A stretch of DNA of 64,000 nucleotides from Brevibacillus parabrevis (GTDB taxonomy: Bacteria; Bacillota; Bacilli; Brevibacillales; Brevibacillaceae), in contig NZ_RHHV01000021.1 of NCBI RefSeq assembly GCF_003710905.1, positions 244,230 through 308,229 of the forward strand. The letters are read 5' to 3'. Positions 39,058-47,351 of this stretch are shown one piece after another. The notes below the pieces were generated by a model that saw nothing but the letters and a program-made list of their open reading frames with translations, did no database searches and had not been told where the DNA came from. The position numbers were made by a program, and so were the translations under genes. The first letter of the stretch is position 1, and the number at the start of each line of letters is the position of its first letter.

Positions 39058-40098
39058 ATGTGCAAAACTCATGTTCTAAGTGTCCCAAGTGCAAAAGCAC
39101 CGTTTGAGAAGATTGTTATCGAAAGAAGACATCTTCGCCCGAATGATGTGCTAATCGATATTAAGTTTAGCGGCGTATGTCACTCCGATATTCACAGCGC
39201 TTACGGCGAATGGGCGAATGGAATCTTCCCCATGGTTCCGGGTCACGAAATCGCCGGAGTTGTAACAGCAATCGGATCGGAAGTTACGAAATTTTCTGTC
39301 GGTGATCGCGTTGGCGTTGGCTGCTTTGTTGACTCTTGCGGAGAATGCGAATATTGTCTCAGCGGAGAGGAGCAATATTGTACGAAAGGCGTTATCAACA
39401 CGTATAACCAACTAGACTACGATGGTAATCCAACATACGGAGGATACAGCCAAAAAATCGTTGTAAAGGAAGGGTTCGTTGTCCATATTCCTACTGCTTT
39501 GAATTTGGATGTGGCGGCGCCGCTTTTATGTGCAGGTATCACCACGTATTCTCCCTTGAAGCACTGGAACGCTGGCCCGGGCAAGAAGGTTGCGATTGTC
39601 GGAATGGGGGGACTTGGCCACCTGGCCATTCAATTTGCGCATGCCCTTGGTGCAGATGTAACGGTTTTGAGTCGGTCGATGAATAAAAAGGACGAGGCCC
39701 TGGAATTGGGTGCAGACCAGTATTTTGCCACCAACGATCCCGCCACGTTCGCTGAATTGGCTGGTCATTTTGACCTCATATTAAATACCGTTTCTGCAAA
39801 CCTTCCTGTCGATGCATACTTGTCGTTGCTTCGCGTAGATGGAACCCTTGTCAATGTTGGTGCGCCTGCCGAGCTTGATAAGTATCATGTGTTTTCCTTA
39901 ATCATGGGCCGTCGCAGCATTGCCGGTTCGCTTGTCGGTGGCATTCGCGAGACACAAGAGATGCTCGACTTCGCCGCAGAACATGGCATTGAACCAAAAA
40001 TCGAGATCATTCGCGCTGAACAAATAGAAGAAGCTTATGAGCGTGTTTTGCGCAGTGATGTGCGCTACCGATTCGTAATGGATATATCTACTTTGTAG
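39058..40098 (+). CDS. Zinc-dependent alcohol dehydrogenase (MDR superfamily, cinnamyl-alcohol/YjgB type)
   Basis: 346 residues from ATG 39058, with GAGGAGCG upstream. Medium-chain dehydrogenase/reductase that interconverts alcohols and aldehydes with NAD(P)H. Catalytic zinc ligands: C-H in GVCHSDIH (~38-42) and GHE (~62-64). Four-Cys structural zinc site in CGECEYC and the later Cys (~93-107). Rossmann motif GMGGLGHLAIQ (~182-192). It is divergent from the TetR gene and followed by an MFS exporter, suggesting a regulated detoxification of a reactive aldehyde or drug; substrate not determinable here. Confidence 0.92.
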   Translation: MCKTHVLSVPSAKAPFEKIVIERRHLRPNDVLIDIKFSGVCHSDIHSAYGEWANGIFPMVPGHEIAGVVTAIGSEVTKFSVGDRVGVGCFVDSCGECEYCLSGEEQYCTKGVINTYNQLDYDGNPTYGGYSQKIVVKEGFVVHIPTALNLDVAAPLLCAGITTYSPLKHWNAGPGKKVAIVGMGGLGHLAIQFAHALGADVTVLSRSMNKKDEALELGADQYFATNDPATFAELAGHFDLILNTVSANLPVDAYLSLLRVDGTLVNVGAPAELDKYHVFSLIMGRRSIAGSLVGGIRETQEMLDFAAEHGIEPKIEIIRAEQIEEAYERVLRSDVRYRFVMDISTL

Positions 40099-40135
40099 TC
40101 TTTCATGATCCGAAATACATGTTCCCTAGGAAAAA

Positions 40136-40170
40136 TGGGTTAGCCACTTTGCAGGTTAACCCACCTTTTG
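40136..40170 (+). terminator. Weak terminator-like hairpin between dehydrogenase and MFS genes
   Basis: TGGGTTAGCC (40136-40145) pairs with GGTTAACCCA (40154-40163), one mismatch, followed by CCTTTTG. It may reduce rather than stop transcription into the MFS gene. Confidence 0.45.
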
Positions 40171-40208
40171 TTAAGAGCTTCCAAGCAATGAAGATAGGCG
40201 GTGTTTTT

Positions 40209-41378
40209 TTGGCTAAACGAAATCATTTATTCATTTTCATCTTAGCCATAGGGGCTTTCGGCATCATCAATACCGAAATGGGAGTTATAGGAATATTACC
40301 TTACATGGCTGATCACTTTCATATCAGTATATCTAAGGCCGGGTGGCTGGTGAGTCTCTTCGCACTTGCTGTATCCATCTCTGGTCCAACTATGCCGTTG
40401 TTATTTTCGGGGGTAAATCGCAAGACGGCCATGTTGCTCGTCCTTGGTATTTTCGTGCTGGGTAACATTGTCGCTATATTTACAACGAACTTTGCTATTG
40501 CAATCATTGCGCGAGTGATTCCCGCTATTTTTCACCCCATCTATTTTTCAGCAGCTTTTACAATGGCCGCCAGCTCCGTGCGCAAGGAAGAAGCGCCAAA
40601 AGTTGTTTCAAAAGTTTTTATTGGAGTATCTGCAGGCATGGTACTTGGTGTACCCATCGCAAGTTTTCTGGCCAGTGCCGTTTCGTTTCAAGTATCCATG
40701 TCCTTTTTCGCAATCGTAAACGCTATCGTCTTTATCGCGATATTCGTATTTTTCCCTTCCATGCCTGTTCAAGAAAGACTTTCTTACGGCGCTCAATTAT
40801 CGGTATTGAAAAAATCAATTACCTGGCTTTCCATTGTAGCTGTCATTTTACTAAATTCCGCAGTATTTGGGGTGTACAGCTATCTTGCCGAGTATCTGAA
40901 AGCCGTTACGAATACCTCCGGGAATGTAATCAGCGTCATGTTAGTCATATTCGGAGGAGCGAACATCATTGGAAACATTATAGCAGGGAAGTTACTTTCT
41001 CAAGCTGCGATCAAATCTGTCGTATCGTTTCCTTTTGCGTTGGGAGCCGTTTACATTGTTTTACTTCTACTTGGACAGTTTACCGTACCTATGGCTTTCA
41101 TTACGCTGATTTGGGGAATATTGGCTGGAATAGGGGCGAATATAAATCAATATTGGATTATGTCTGCAGCTCCAGAAGCACCTGACTTCGCTAATGGTTT
41201 ATTTTTATCATCCGTGAATTTAGGAACAACAATTGGTACAGCGGCAGGTGGATTATTTATTTCCGAATTAGGTACCCAATACGTCGTATTAGTGGGATTT
41301 TTATCGTTACTATTGAGTCTGGTATTTATATTCATGAGAAATCATATGAACAGTCCTGCAAAACAGCAGTCTAGGTGA
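40209..41378 (+). CDS. MFS (DHA1-type) drug/metabolite exporter
   Basis: About 389 residues with twelve predicted membrane segments. TTG 40209 is chosen because AGGCGG lies 8 bases upstream and the protein then begins a few residues before the first membrane helix (FIFILAIGAFGIINTE); ATG 40188 in the same frame is the alternative and has no ribosome site. The N-terminal half has the conserved Asp/Arg-poor DHA1 pattern with SGPTMPLLFSGVNRKTAMLL at the 2-3 loop. It is probably co-regulated with the dehydrogenase by the TetR repressor. Specificity unknown. Codon use is A+T-rich compared with the tyc genes. Confidence 0.87.
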   Translation: MAKRNHLFIFILAIGAFGIINTEMGVIGILPYMADHFHISISKAGWLVSLFALAVSISGPTMPLLFSGVNRKTAMLLVLGIFVLGNIVAIFTTNFAIAIIARVIPAIFHPIYFSAAFTMAASSVRKEEAPKVVSKVFIGVSAGMVLGVPIASFLASAVSFQVSMSFFAIVNAIVFIAIFVFFPSMPVQERLSYGAQLSVLKKSITWLSIVAVILLNSAVFGVYSYLAEYLKAVTNTSGNVISVMLVIFGGANIIGNIIAGKLLSQAAIKSVVSFPFALGAVYIVLLLLGQFTVPMAFITLIWGILAGIGANINQYWIMSAAPEAPDFANGLFLSSVNLGTTIGTAAGGLFISELGTQYVVLVGFLSLLLSLVFIFMRNHMNSPAKQQSR

Positions 41379-41456
41379 GAAAAAGGAGTCAAATCGTATG
41401 AGATATGCTCCCAACACTATCCATTTGGGACAACGTGAGATTGACTTCCGCTACGA

Positions 41457-41492
41457 AAGAAGCAGCTTGCCTAAAGGCGTCTGCTTCTTTTT
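41457..41492 (+). terminator. Rho-independent terminator after the MFS gene
   Basis: AAGAAGCAG (41457-41465) pairs with CTGCTTCTT (41481-41489), with an inner GCC/GGC stem and a following T-run. Confidence 0.85.
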
Positions 41493-41541
41493 ACATGAGA
41501 TGGATTTGCAATGAGTTTACTATACATTACAGATTAAAATG

Positions 41542-41570
41542 TTGACAAATTTAAAGGTCAGTGATAAATT
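41542..41570 (+). promoter_or_regulatory. SigA-type promoter of the Rieske gene
   Basis: TTGACA (41542-41547), 17-base spacer, TAAATT (41565-41570). The -10 box sits inside the palindrome ATAAATTTAT (41564-41573), a possible regulator site. Confidence 0.6.
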
Positions 41571-41605
41571 TATTCGAAAATACAGAATATTAAGGAGGGC
41601 TCAAC

Positions 41606-43363
41606 ATGCAACAACCCCAAAGCCAGCCCTGGATCAACGCAGGTACACTGGCGTCGATTCAAGAAAAGGGCCACAAGTTAATCCACGGCGGGATCGCCGT
41701 GTTTTATCATGAGCAGCAGGTTTACGCGGTAGACAATCGCTGTCCGCACTTGGGATTTCCCCTGCATATGGGCAGCCTGTGCGACGGGATCCTTACCTGC
41801 CATTGGCATCATGCGCGCTTTGACGTCTGTAGCGGCGGAACATTGGACCCGTGGGCGGACGATGTTCCATCCTATGCAGTCAAAATTGAGAATGGAGTAG
41901 TGTGGGTAAATCCGCACCCTAAACAGGCGAACAGCATTGAGAAACATATACTTCGGTTGCAAGAAGGTCTGGAGCAAAATCTGGGGCTGGTGATTGCCAA
42001 AGCTGTCGTCGGATTGGTGGAAGCCGGCGTTCCAGCAGCGAAAATCATGCAGGTCGGCATCCATTTCGGTACCGTCTATGGAAGAGGATGGGATTCGGGG
42101 CTTACCATCCTGACCGCGATGGCCAATGTGCTGCCAAAGCTAGATAAGGCAGGGACGATCCTCGCACTCTATCAAGGACTGCTTCATGTGGCTCGCAACA
42201 GCTCCGGTGCCGCGGCGCGGCATCTGCTCAAGCCGCTGCCGGAGTCTGACGTTCCGTTCGAGCGGCTGACGGAATGGTACCGCAACTGTATCGAGGTTCG
42301 CGACACACAAGGAGCTGAAAGAGTGTTGCTCACAGCGATCCGCCAAGGGGCTTCCCTGGAGCAGATATCGGAAATGATGTTGATCGCGGTGACTGATCAC
42401 TTTTATTTGGATGGCGGGCATACATTCGATTTCCATAATAAAGCCTTTGAAGCGATTGACCTTATTGGCGAAGAGCATACCGAGCAGACACTGACCTCAC
42501 TGGTTCGGCTTCTCGCCAATCCGACGCGGAGCGAAGAACTTCATCAATGGCAATCGCCAGTGAATCTAGTCGCTCCACTGAAGGAAGTGTTCGCCCAGTT
42601 GGATAGTCTTCCTCTGGCCGCGCCTTATACAAATATTTCCGCAGAAGACGAGCAAAAAATGGTGAAGCAGTTGTTAAGCGACGAACCTCTTGAAACGGTG
42701 AATCTTGTGACAGAGCTTTTGAAATCCGGCGCACATCCGGCCCAGTTGGCCCAACTGGTTGCTTTGGCCGCGGCGGAGCGGATTGTTGGCTTCCATACCC
42801 AGAATGACTTCGGGGATTGGCTCTCCGTTTTGCATACGTTTACCTATGCCCACGCCGTGCACGAACGTTTGCGCCGCTCAAGCCATCCATTGCTCATCCG
42901 CGCCATCTACCACGGGCTAATCAGAATTTATTTGGATCGTTTTTTGAATATCCCTGCGGCACGCCGCCCAGATGGCTCGGCCGTACCAGCCGTCGACACT
43001 ACTTGTCCAGAGCGGCTGCTGGAAATTTTGGATCAACGCCAGCAGGTGAAAGAAGCGGCGCGCTGGACAGCCGGCTACCTGCACGCTGGCGGCAATCCCG
43101 ACGCCTTGCTTAACACTTTGGGTCATGCGCTTTTACGCGAAGACGCCGAATTTCATTCGTTTCAAATGTACGAAGCGGCAGTAGCCGAATATGACCGCTG
43201 GGCGATGCGTAGCGACGCTTTTGCCACTCGCGCTGGTGAAACGATGCTTCTGGCAGCAACCCGCTATTTGGCTGCCCATGCACCAACCCCGCGCGAACAG
43301 CCGCATATGGCCCAAATAGCCGTACGGCTGCATCGGGGAGAGCGGCTATTTGAAGAAGCGTAA
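41606..43363 (+). CDS. Rieske [2Fe-2S] protein with large C-terminal helical domain
   Basis: 585 residues from ATG 41606, with AAGGAGG upstream. The first ~105 residues are a Rieske ferredoxin domain with both cluster motifs: C-P-H-L-G (~46-50) and C-H-W-H-H (~66-70). The other ~470 residues are predicted mostly helical with several conserved-looking His (DHFYLDGGHTFDFHNKAFE; HTQNDF; HTFTYAHAVHE), which could bind a second metal; I do not recognise a named family. Such architecture suggests an oxidoreductase in which the Rieske cluster feeds electrons to the C-terminal domain. The next gene encodes a flavoprotein that could reduce it. Cytosolic, no signal peptide. Confidence 0.8.
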   Translation: MQQPQSQPWINAGTLASIQEKGHKLIHGGIAVFYHEQQVYAVDNRCPHLGFPLHMGSLCDGILTCHWHHARFDVCSGGTLDPWADDVPSYAVKIENGVVWVNPHPKQANSIEKHILRLQEGLEQNLGLVIAKAVVGLVEAGVPAAKIMQVGIHFGTVYGRGWDSGLTILTAMANVLPKLDKAGTILALYQGLLHVARNSSGAAARHLLKPLPESDVPFERLTEWYRNCIEVRDTQGAERVLLTAIRQGASLEQISEMMLIAVTDHFYLDGGHTFDFHNKAFEAIDLIGEEHTEQTLTSLVRLLANPTRSEELHQWQSPVNLVAPLKEVFAQLDSLPLAAPYTNISAEDEQKMVKQLLSDEPLETVNLVTELLKSGAHPAQLAQLVALAAAERIVGFHTQNDFGDWLSVLHTFTYAHAVHERLRRSSHPLLIRAIYHGLIRIYLDRFLNIPAARRPDGSAVPAVDTTCPERLLEILDQRQQVKEAARWTAGYLHAGGNPDALLNTLGHALLREDAEFHSFQMYEAAVAEYDRWAMRSDAFATRAGETMLLAATRYLAAHAPTPREQPHMAQIAVRLHRGERLFEEA

Positions 43364-43388
43364 TCCTAACATGAAGCTTTGATTGAAG

Positions 43389-43412
43389 AGATGACTTACT
43401 TGTCATCTTTTT
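43389..43412 (+). terminator. Rho-independent terminator after the Rieske gene
   Basis: AGATGAC (43389-43395) pairs with GTCATCT (43402-43408), 6-nt loop, followed by T residues. Confidence 0.75.
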
Positions 43413-43548
43413 GTTCCTGAATACCTCTTTTATCTTCCAATTACATTAATGACGAAGCGACTAATGCCGGATGTTTGACTTCCACAACGGTCATTATTGT
43501 TCCTGTTCCCCAATTCCGGCCAAGCACGGCCCATTCTTACGTATTCGA

Positions 43549-43572
43549 TGTCACAAGTCAGAGCCTTACGTT
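43549..43572 (+). promoter_or_regulatory. Candidate ECF41-type promoter
   Basis: TGTCACA at 43549-43555 matches the -35 element known for ECF41 sigma factors; CGTT at 43569-43572 resembles the CGTC -10 element. The spacer is 13 bases, which I could not check against the accepted spacing. It lies 36 bases upstream of the flavoprotein gene that is followed by the sigma gene. Confidence 0.55.
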
Positions 43573-43607
43573 GTTATATGTGCAAAACGTTAAGGAGCTG
43601 AGGAAAG

Positions 43608-44804
43608 ATGAACGACTTAACTTGCGTAATCATTGGAGGAGGCCATGTAGGTCTTCATTCGCTTAAAGCGATAAAGGAAGAAACACATGGAATGGTGAAC
43701 GGACGTCGTCTTCGGTTTGTTCTGATCGACAAGCAATCCGGTCATATGCGCAAAATGCTGTTGTTCCGGCCGGCTGTTGGCCAGGAAGACATTATGGTTC
43801 CATGGACACATTATTCGTTCTCAGAAGGTGTCGAATTCGTTCAAGGCAAGGTTACGTCCGTGGACAGCGGGGCAAAACAGATTCAATATGAAGATACGCA
43901 TGGTAATCATGCTCTCATGCCATATGATATTCTGGTCGTGGCGGTCGGGAGCATCGTTCGGAGACCGGAACCTGATCGGGGCGGCATCGCCTTGACCGAT
44001 CCGCTAGCTGCGGCGGCCATCCGGGAACGCTGGCATGCTAACTTGCGGAAGGCAGTTAGTGAGATGAATCCTGAGGAACGAAAGAGATTGATGTCGATCG
44101 CGGTTGCGGGCGCGGGCATCAGCGGCGTTGAGACATCTGCCGAGCTGGCGCTTGAGATGCGGAGAGAAGCATCGTCACTAGGGCTGAACCCCTCAAATAT
44201 CTCTGTTTATTTGTTGAGTGGACAAAAACGATTGTTCATGGAAGGGCCCGAAAAAGTCGGGATAAAATTGGATCAGGCTCTCAGCAATTGCGGCGTAAAA
44301 GTTCTTTACAATCGTAAAGTGACAAAGGCGGAAGAAGATGCGGTGCAGCTCAGCAATGGCGACCGTCTGCCCGTTGGTCTATGTATCTGGACAATTGGTT
44401 TGATTCCGAATCCCGCCCTTCAAAGCATGGGATTGCCGCTTACTTCGGATGGTCAAGTGCTGGTGGATGAATGTTACCGCGTCCAAGGAGCGCAAGGCGT
44501 GTACAGCATCGGAGACTGTGCAAGAATCGTTGATCCGAGTAATGGTAAGGCGGATCTGATGAGAGCCGGAGAAGGTGCGCTGCAGGCAGATAAACTGGGG
44601 AAAATCGTAATGGCCGATCTGGAGGGCCGCCCTGCCCCGGTTCACAAATCCCCTAGCTCGATAATCGATTTCTTCTGTATCGGCTTAGGAGAAGATCGCG
44701 GGTTTGTATGGGGAAGAAAGTGGGGGCTTAATATGTTCATAACGGGAAAACTGGGGTGGAAAATCAGAAAACTGGCGTGGGACAAAGGCAGCATGCTACG
44801 CTAG
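43608..44804 (+). CDS. NDH-2-like FAD-dependent pyridine nucleotide-disulphide oxidoreductase
   Basis: 398 residues from ATG 43608, with AAGGAG and GAGG upstream. Two dinucleotide-binding folds: FAD motif VIIGGGHVGL (~6-15) and NAD(P)H motif VAGAGISGVE (~166-175). The late motif YSIGDCARI (~302-310) is the second FAD-contact sequence of this family. It resembles type II NADH dehydrogenases, which pass electrons from NADH to quinone; the C-terminal membrane-anchoring helix is weak or absent, so a soluble reductase is also possible. It is 44 bases upstream of the ECF41 sigma gene and has a TGTCACA promoter motif, making it the expected ECF41 target. It may reduce the Rieske protein encoded upstream. 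Confidence 0.88.
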   Translation: MNDLTCVIIGGGHVGLHSLKAIKEETHGMVNGRRLRFVLIDKQSGHMRKMLLFRPAVGQEDIMVPWTHYSFSEGVEFVQGKVTSVDSGAKQIQYEDTHGNHALMPYDILVVAVGSIVRRPEPDRGGIALTDPLAAAAIRERWHANLRKAVSEMNPEERKRLMSIAVAGAGISGVETSAELALEMRREASSLGLNPSNISVYLLSGQKRLFMEGPEKVGIKLDQALSNCGVKVLYNRKVTKAEEDAVQLSNGDRLPVGLCIWTIGLIPNPALQSMGLPLTSDGQVLVDECYRVQGAQGVYSIGDCARIVDPSNGKADLMRAGEGALQADKLGKIVMADLEGRPAPVHKSPSSIIDFFCIGLGEDRGFVWGRKWGLNMFITGKLGWKIRKLAWDKGSMLR

Positions 44805-44848
44805 CAAATAGATACCACAATCAACAGCCGAAATGAGTGAGATGATGG

Positions 44849-45712
44849 ATGGAGGAATTGTTCGTTCAGTATAGAGCGCTTATGTTCACTCTGGCATACC
44901 AATTGACAGGTTCCGCAGCAGATGCGGAAGATGCGGTGCAGGACGTGTTTGTCAAGGCGTGCCAAGTACATCCCGAACGTCTAGATGAGCCTAAGGCTTA
45001 TTTGTGCAAAATGGTAACCAATCGTTGCCTCAATCTGCAGAAATCGGCACGGAAGAAGAGGGAGTTGTACATCGGTCCATGGCTCCCCGAACCGGTTCGG
45101 ACGCAGGAGGCGGAATCGCTCGAGACGACAGTCATCCGCCGGGATCTGCTGTCATACGCGATGCTTGTACTGCTCGAGCGGCTGACGCCGACAGAGCGGA
45201 CGGTCTTTGTCCTACGTGAGGCGCTAGGCTTCGACTACCCTGAAATTGCGGAACTGCTCGGCAAGCAAGAGGCGAACTGCCGCAAGCTGTTAAGCCGGGC
45301 AAGAAACAAAATGGGCATCGCCGAGGATGAGCAGGTTGCGGCCGAAGTAATCGAATTGGAATGGGTTAGCCGATTCCTCATCTCTCTGGAGCAAGGGAAC
45401 GTTGATCATCTAATGTCGCTGTTGGCCGAAGACGTCATGTTCGTCGCCGACGGAGGCGGGAAAGCAAAAGCGTTCAGGCATCCGGTGAAAACACCCGAGC
45501 TTGTGGCTCGAGTTCTATTCGCCGGAATCCAGAAGTTAAGGTCCTATTCCCAGGGAGATTTCCGTTTCGAGGTTGTCCCTCTGAACGGGGAGACCAGCAT
45601 CATAATCCGTTTGGGGAGCGAAACCGTGGCTGCAGTATTCATCCAACTCCGACACGGAAAGCTTACGCGAATCTATGCTGTACGTAACCCGGATAAGCTT
45701 GCCCAGGTTTAG
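44849..45712 (+). CDS. ECF41-family RNA polymerase sigma factor with fused SnoaL-like domain
   Basis: 287 residues from ATG 44849; the ribosome site is weak. Sigma region 2 (~1-70, with DAEDAVQDVFVKA) and region 4 (~105-160, with PTERTVFVLREALGFDYPEIAELL) are followed by a C-terminal SnoaL/NTF2-like domain. The three ECF41 hallmarks are all present: WLPEP in the linker (~76-80), DGGGK (~199-203) and NPDKL near the C-terminus. In this group the fused domain replaces a separate anti-sigma factor. The usual partner is a carboxymuconolactone decarboxylase, oxidoreductase or epimerase gene next door; here it is the flavoprotein just upstream. Confidence 0.93.
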   Translation: MEELFVQYRALMFTLAYQLTGSAADAEDAVQDVFVKACQVHPERLDEPKAYLCKMVTNRCLNLQKSARKKRELYIGPWLPEPVRTQEAESLETTVIRRDLLSYAMLVLLERLTPTERTVFVLREALGFDYPEIAELLGKQEANCRKLLSRARNKMGIAEDEQVAAEVIELEWVSRFLISLEQGNVDHLMSLLAEDVMFVADGGGKAKAFRHPVKTPELVARVLFAGIQKLRSYSQGDFRFEVVPLNGETSIIIRLGSETVAAVFIQLRHGKLTRIYAVRNPDKLAQV

Positions 45713-45864
45713 GTAGTGAAATGAAATTTTCATAAACCATACAACAAACAGGAAACGTTAGATCAACAATACAGCGGCAGTCTATAACTTTATTTTCTCG
45801 TTCAGGCCTGCCGCCGTTTGAAATACTACTATAAATTGGACACTTATACACAACGACTCTTTGG

Positions 45865-45890
45865 GCGAACACTTCTACGGTGTTCGCTCT
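45865..45890 (+). terminator. Terminator-like hairpin downstream of the ECF41 gene
   Basis: GCGAACAC (45865-45872) pairs with GTGTTCGC (45880-45887), 7-nt loop, followed by a pyrimidine-rich tail. Confidence 0.6.
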
Positions 45891-46188
45891 CTTATATGGT
45901 TGTTCATGAGAGTGCTGGGTCTACCTGTTTACCTAACAATATCATTATTATTCAAGTCTGCATCGAATAGTATGTTTACAGGGAGGGGTAGGTTATACAA
46001 ACACTATTGTCTGTCATCCGGGATTCCCAGAGCGTAGCGGGGGTTTTGGTCAATCGGTAACAAAACCATTAGGGGAAATTGGTGAGCAAAGGAAAGAATA
46101 CGTATAAGAGGCATAATTAATGAAAAGAATCATCCAAAAATTTAATTATGCTAAGCACGATCAAAAAATAAAAGTTATAATATGATTG

Positions 46189-46228
46189 AAACTCAGTTCA
46201 TGAAAATGCTATTTCATGAACTGAGTTT
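46189..46228. repeat. Perfect 17-bp inverted repeat (bidirectional hairpin)
   Basis: 46189-46205 and 46212-46228 are exact reverse complements around a 6-nt loop. Arms begin AAACTCAG and end CTGAGTTT. It could be a bidirectional terminator or a leftover of a mobile-element end; it sits 27 bases before the recombinase remnant. Confidence 0.75.
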
Positions 46229-46255
46229 AATAAGAATGAACTTAAACGGCACTAA

Positions 46256-46420
46256 TTAAGACATACATGCGCAACCATTCTATATAACGAAGGAAATGCA
46301 GATCTACTGGCTATTTCTGAACTTCTTGGCCATAAAGACCCCAGTACTAATAAAATTTATACGAAGATCAAACAGGAAAAAATGCGTTCAGTGCTTGAAT
46401 CCAATCCATTAAACTATTAG
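46256..46420 (+). pseudogene. Tyrosine recombinase (integrase) C-terminal remnant
   Basis: Translating 46256-46420 gives 54 residues ending in TAG that match the end of a phage/Xer-type integrase: LRHTCAT with the second catalytic Arg, LLGHKD with the catalytic His, and the Tyr nucleophile in NKIYTKI. An in-frame TAA at 46253 sits where the conserved stretch continues upstream (KRH before it), and no start codon or N-terminal domain is present. It is a decayed gene, evidence that an integrative element once lay here. Confidence 0.82.
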
Positions 46421-46442
46421 AGATTTCCTTCTTTTCAAGTTC

Positions 46443-46475
46443 AAGTGGTTGCACAAATGATGCAACCACTTTTGC
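46443..46475 (+). terminator. Rho-independent terminator after the integrase remnant
   Basis: AAGTGGTTGCA (46443-46453) pairs perfectly with TGCAACCACTT (46461-46471), 7-nt loop, followed by TTTGCTTT. Confidence 0.85.
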
Positions 46476-47034
<559 letters not shown>

Positions 47035-47068
47035 TTTACATTTATTGTAAATTAAATTATAGTATAAT
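47035..47068 (+). promoter_or_regulatory. Palindrome and -10 box ahead of the 39-aa gene
   Basis: TTTACA-N5-TGTAAA (47035-47051) is a perfect inverted repeat, and TATAAT lies at 47063-47068. No standard -35 box is at the right distance, so the palindrome may bind an activator or repressor. Confidence 0.5.
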
Positions 47069-47117
47069 TAAGATCACTATGACTAAAAAACAACCACACT
47101 CACCTGGAGGTCCCGAC

Positions 47118-47237
47118 ATGACAAAAGTAAAAACAAAATCGACGGCAGCCACCACCTCTTCCAAAAAAAGATCCTACGAAGATACGCTAAATAACCTGGC
47201 CCACTACTTGGAGAAAAAACCAGGCAAACGAAAATAA
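47118..47237 (+). CDS. Small basic protein, 39 residues, unknown function
   Basis: ATG 47118 to TAA 47235, preceded by CTGGAGG 8 bases upstream, a good ribosome site. The product is Lys/Thr/Ser-rich in its first half (MTKVKTKSTAATT) and has a short helical second half (YEDTLNNLAHYLEKK). No signal peptide or membrane segment. A -10 box and palindrome upstream and a hairpin downstream support a real transcription unit. I do not recognise a family; a DNA- or spore-associated basic peptide is possible but unproven. Confidence 0.6.
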   Translation: MTKVKTKSTAATTSSKKRSYEDTLNNLAHYLEKKPGKRK

Positions 47238-47243
47238 AAACAA

Positions 47244-47269
47244 AGAGTGCCCAGCAAAAGCGGCACTCT
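47244..47269 (+). terminator. Hairpin after the 39-aa gene
   Basis: AGAGTGCC (47244-47251) pairs with GGCACTCT (47262-47269), 10-nt loop; only a short T-run follows. Confidence 0.6.
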
Positions 47270-47351
47270 GTTTGGCGTGAATCGAGGCTACGCCATCCTC
47301 TCTCTTCTCTTCCTTGCTCCACTACCTCTTGTCGATCCCCTCAGCCAATCG

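Larger units (their letters stand above)
45713..46255. other. Gene-free A+T-rich stretch
   Basis: No supported gene. It contains a loose inverted repeat (GCGGCAG near 45770 / CTGCCGC near 45810), a terminator at 45865, and a perfect 17-bp hairpin at 46189. A ribosome-site-like GGGAGGGG near 45980 is not followed by a usable reading frame. Confidence 0.6.

Noticed and set aside
41398..41514. 38-codon frame (MRYAPNTIHLGQ...) with GGAG upstream
   Set aside because: Its second half is entirely the terminator hairpin at 41457-41492 and there is no sign of conservation; listed as unlikely to be coding.
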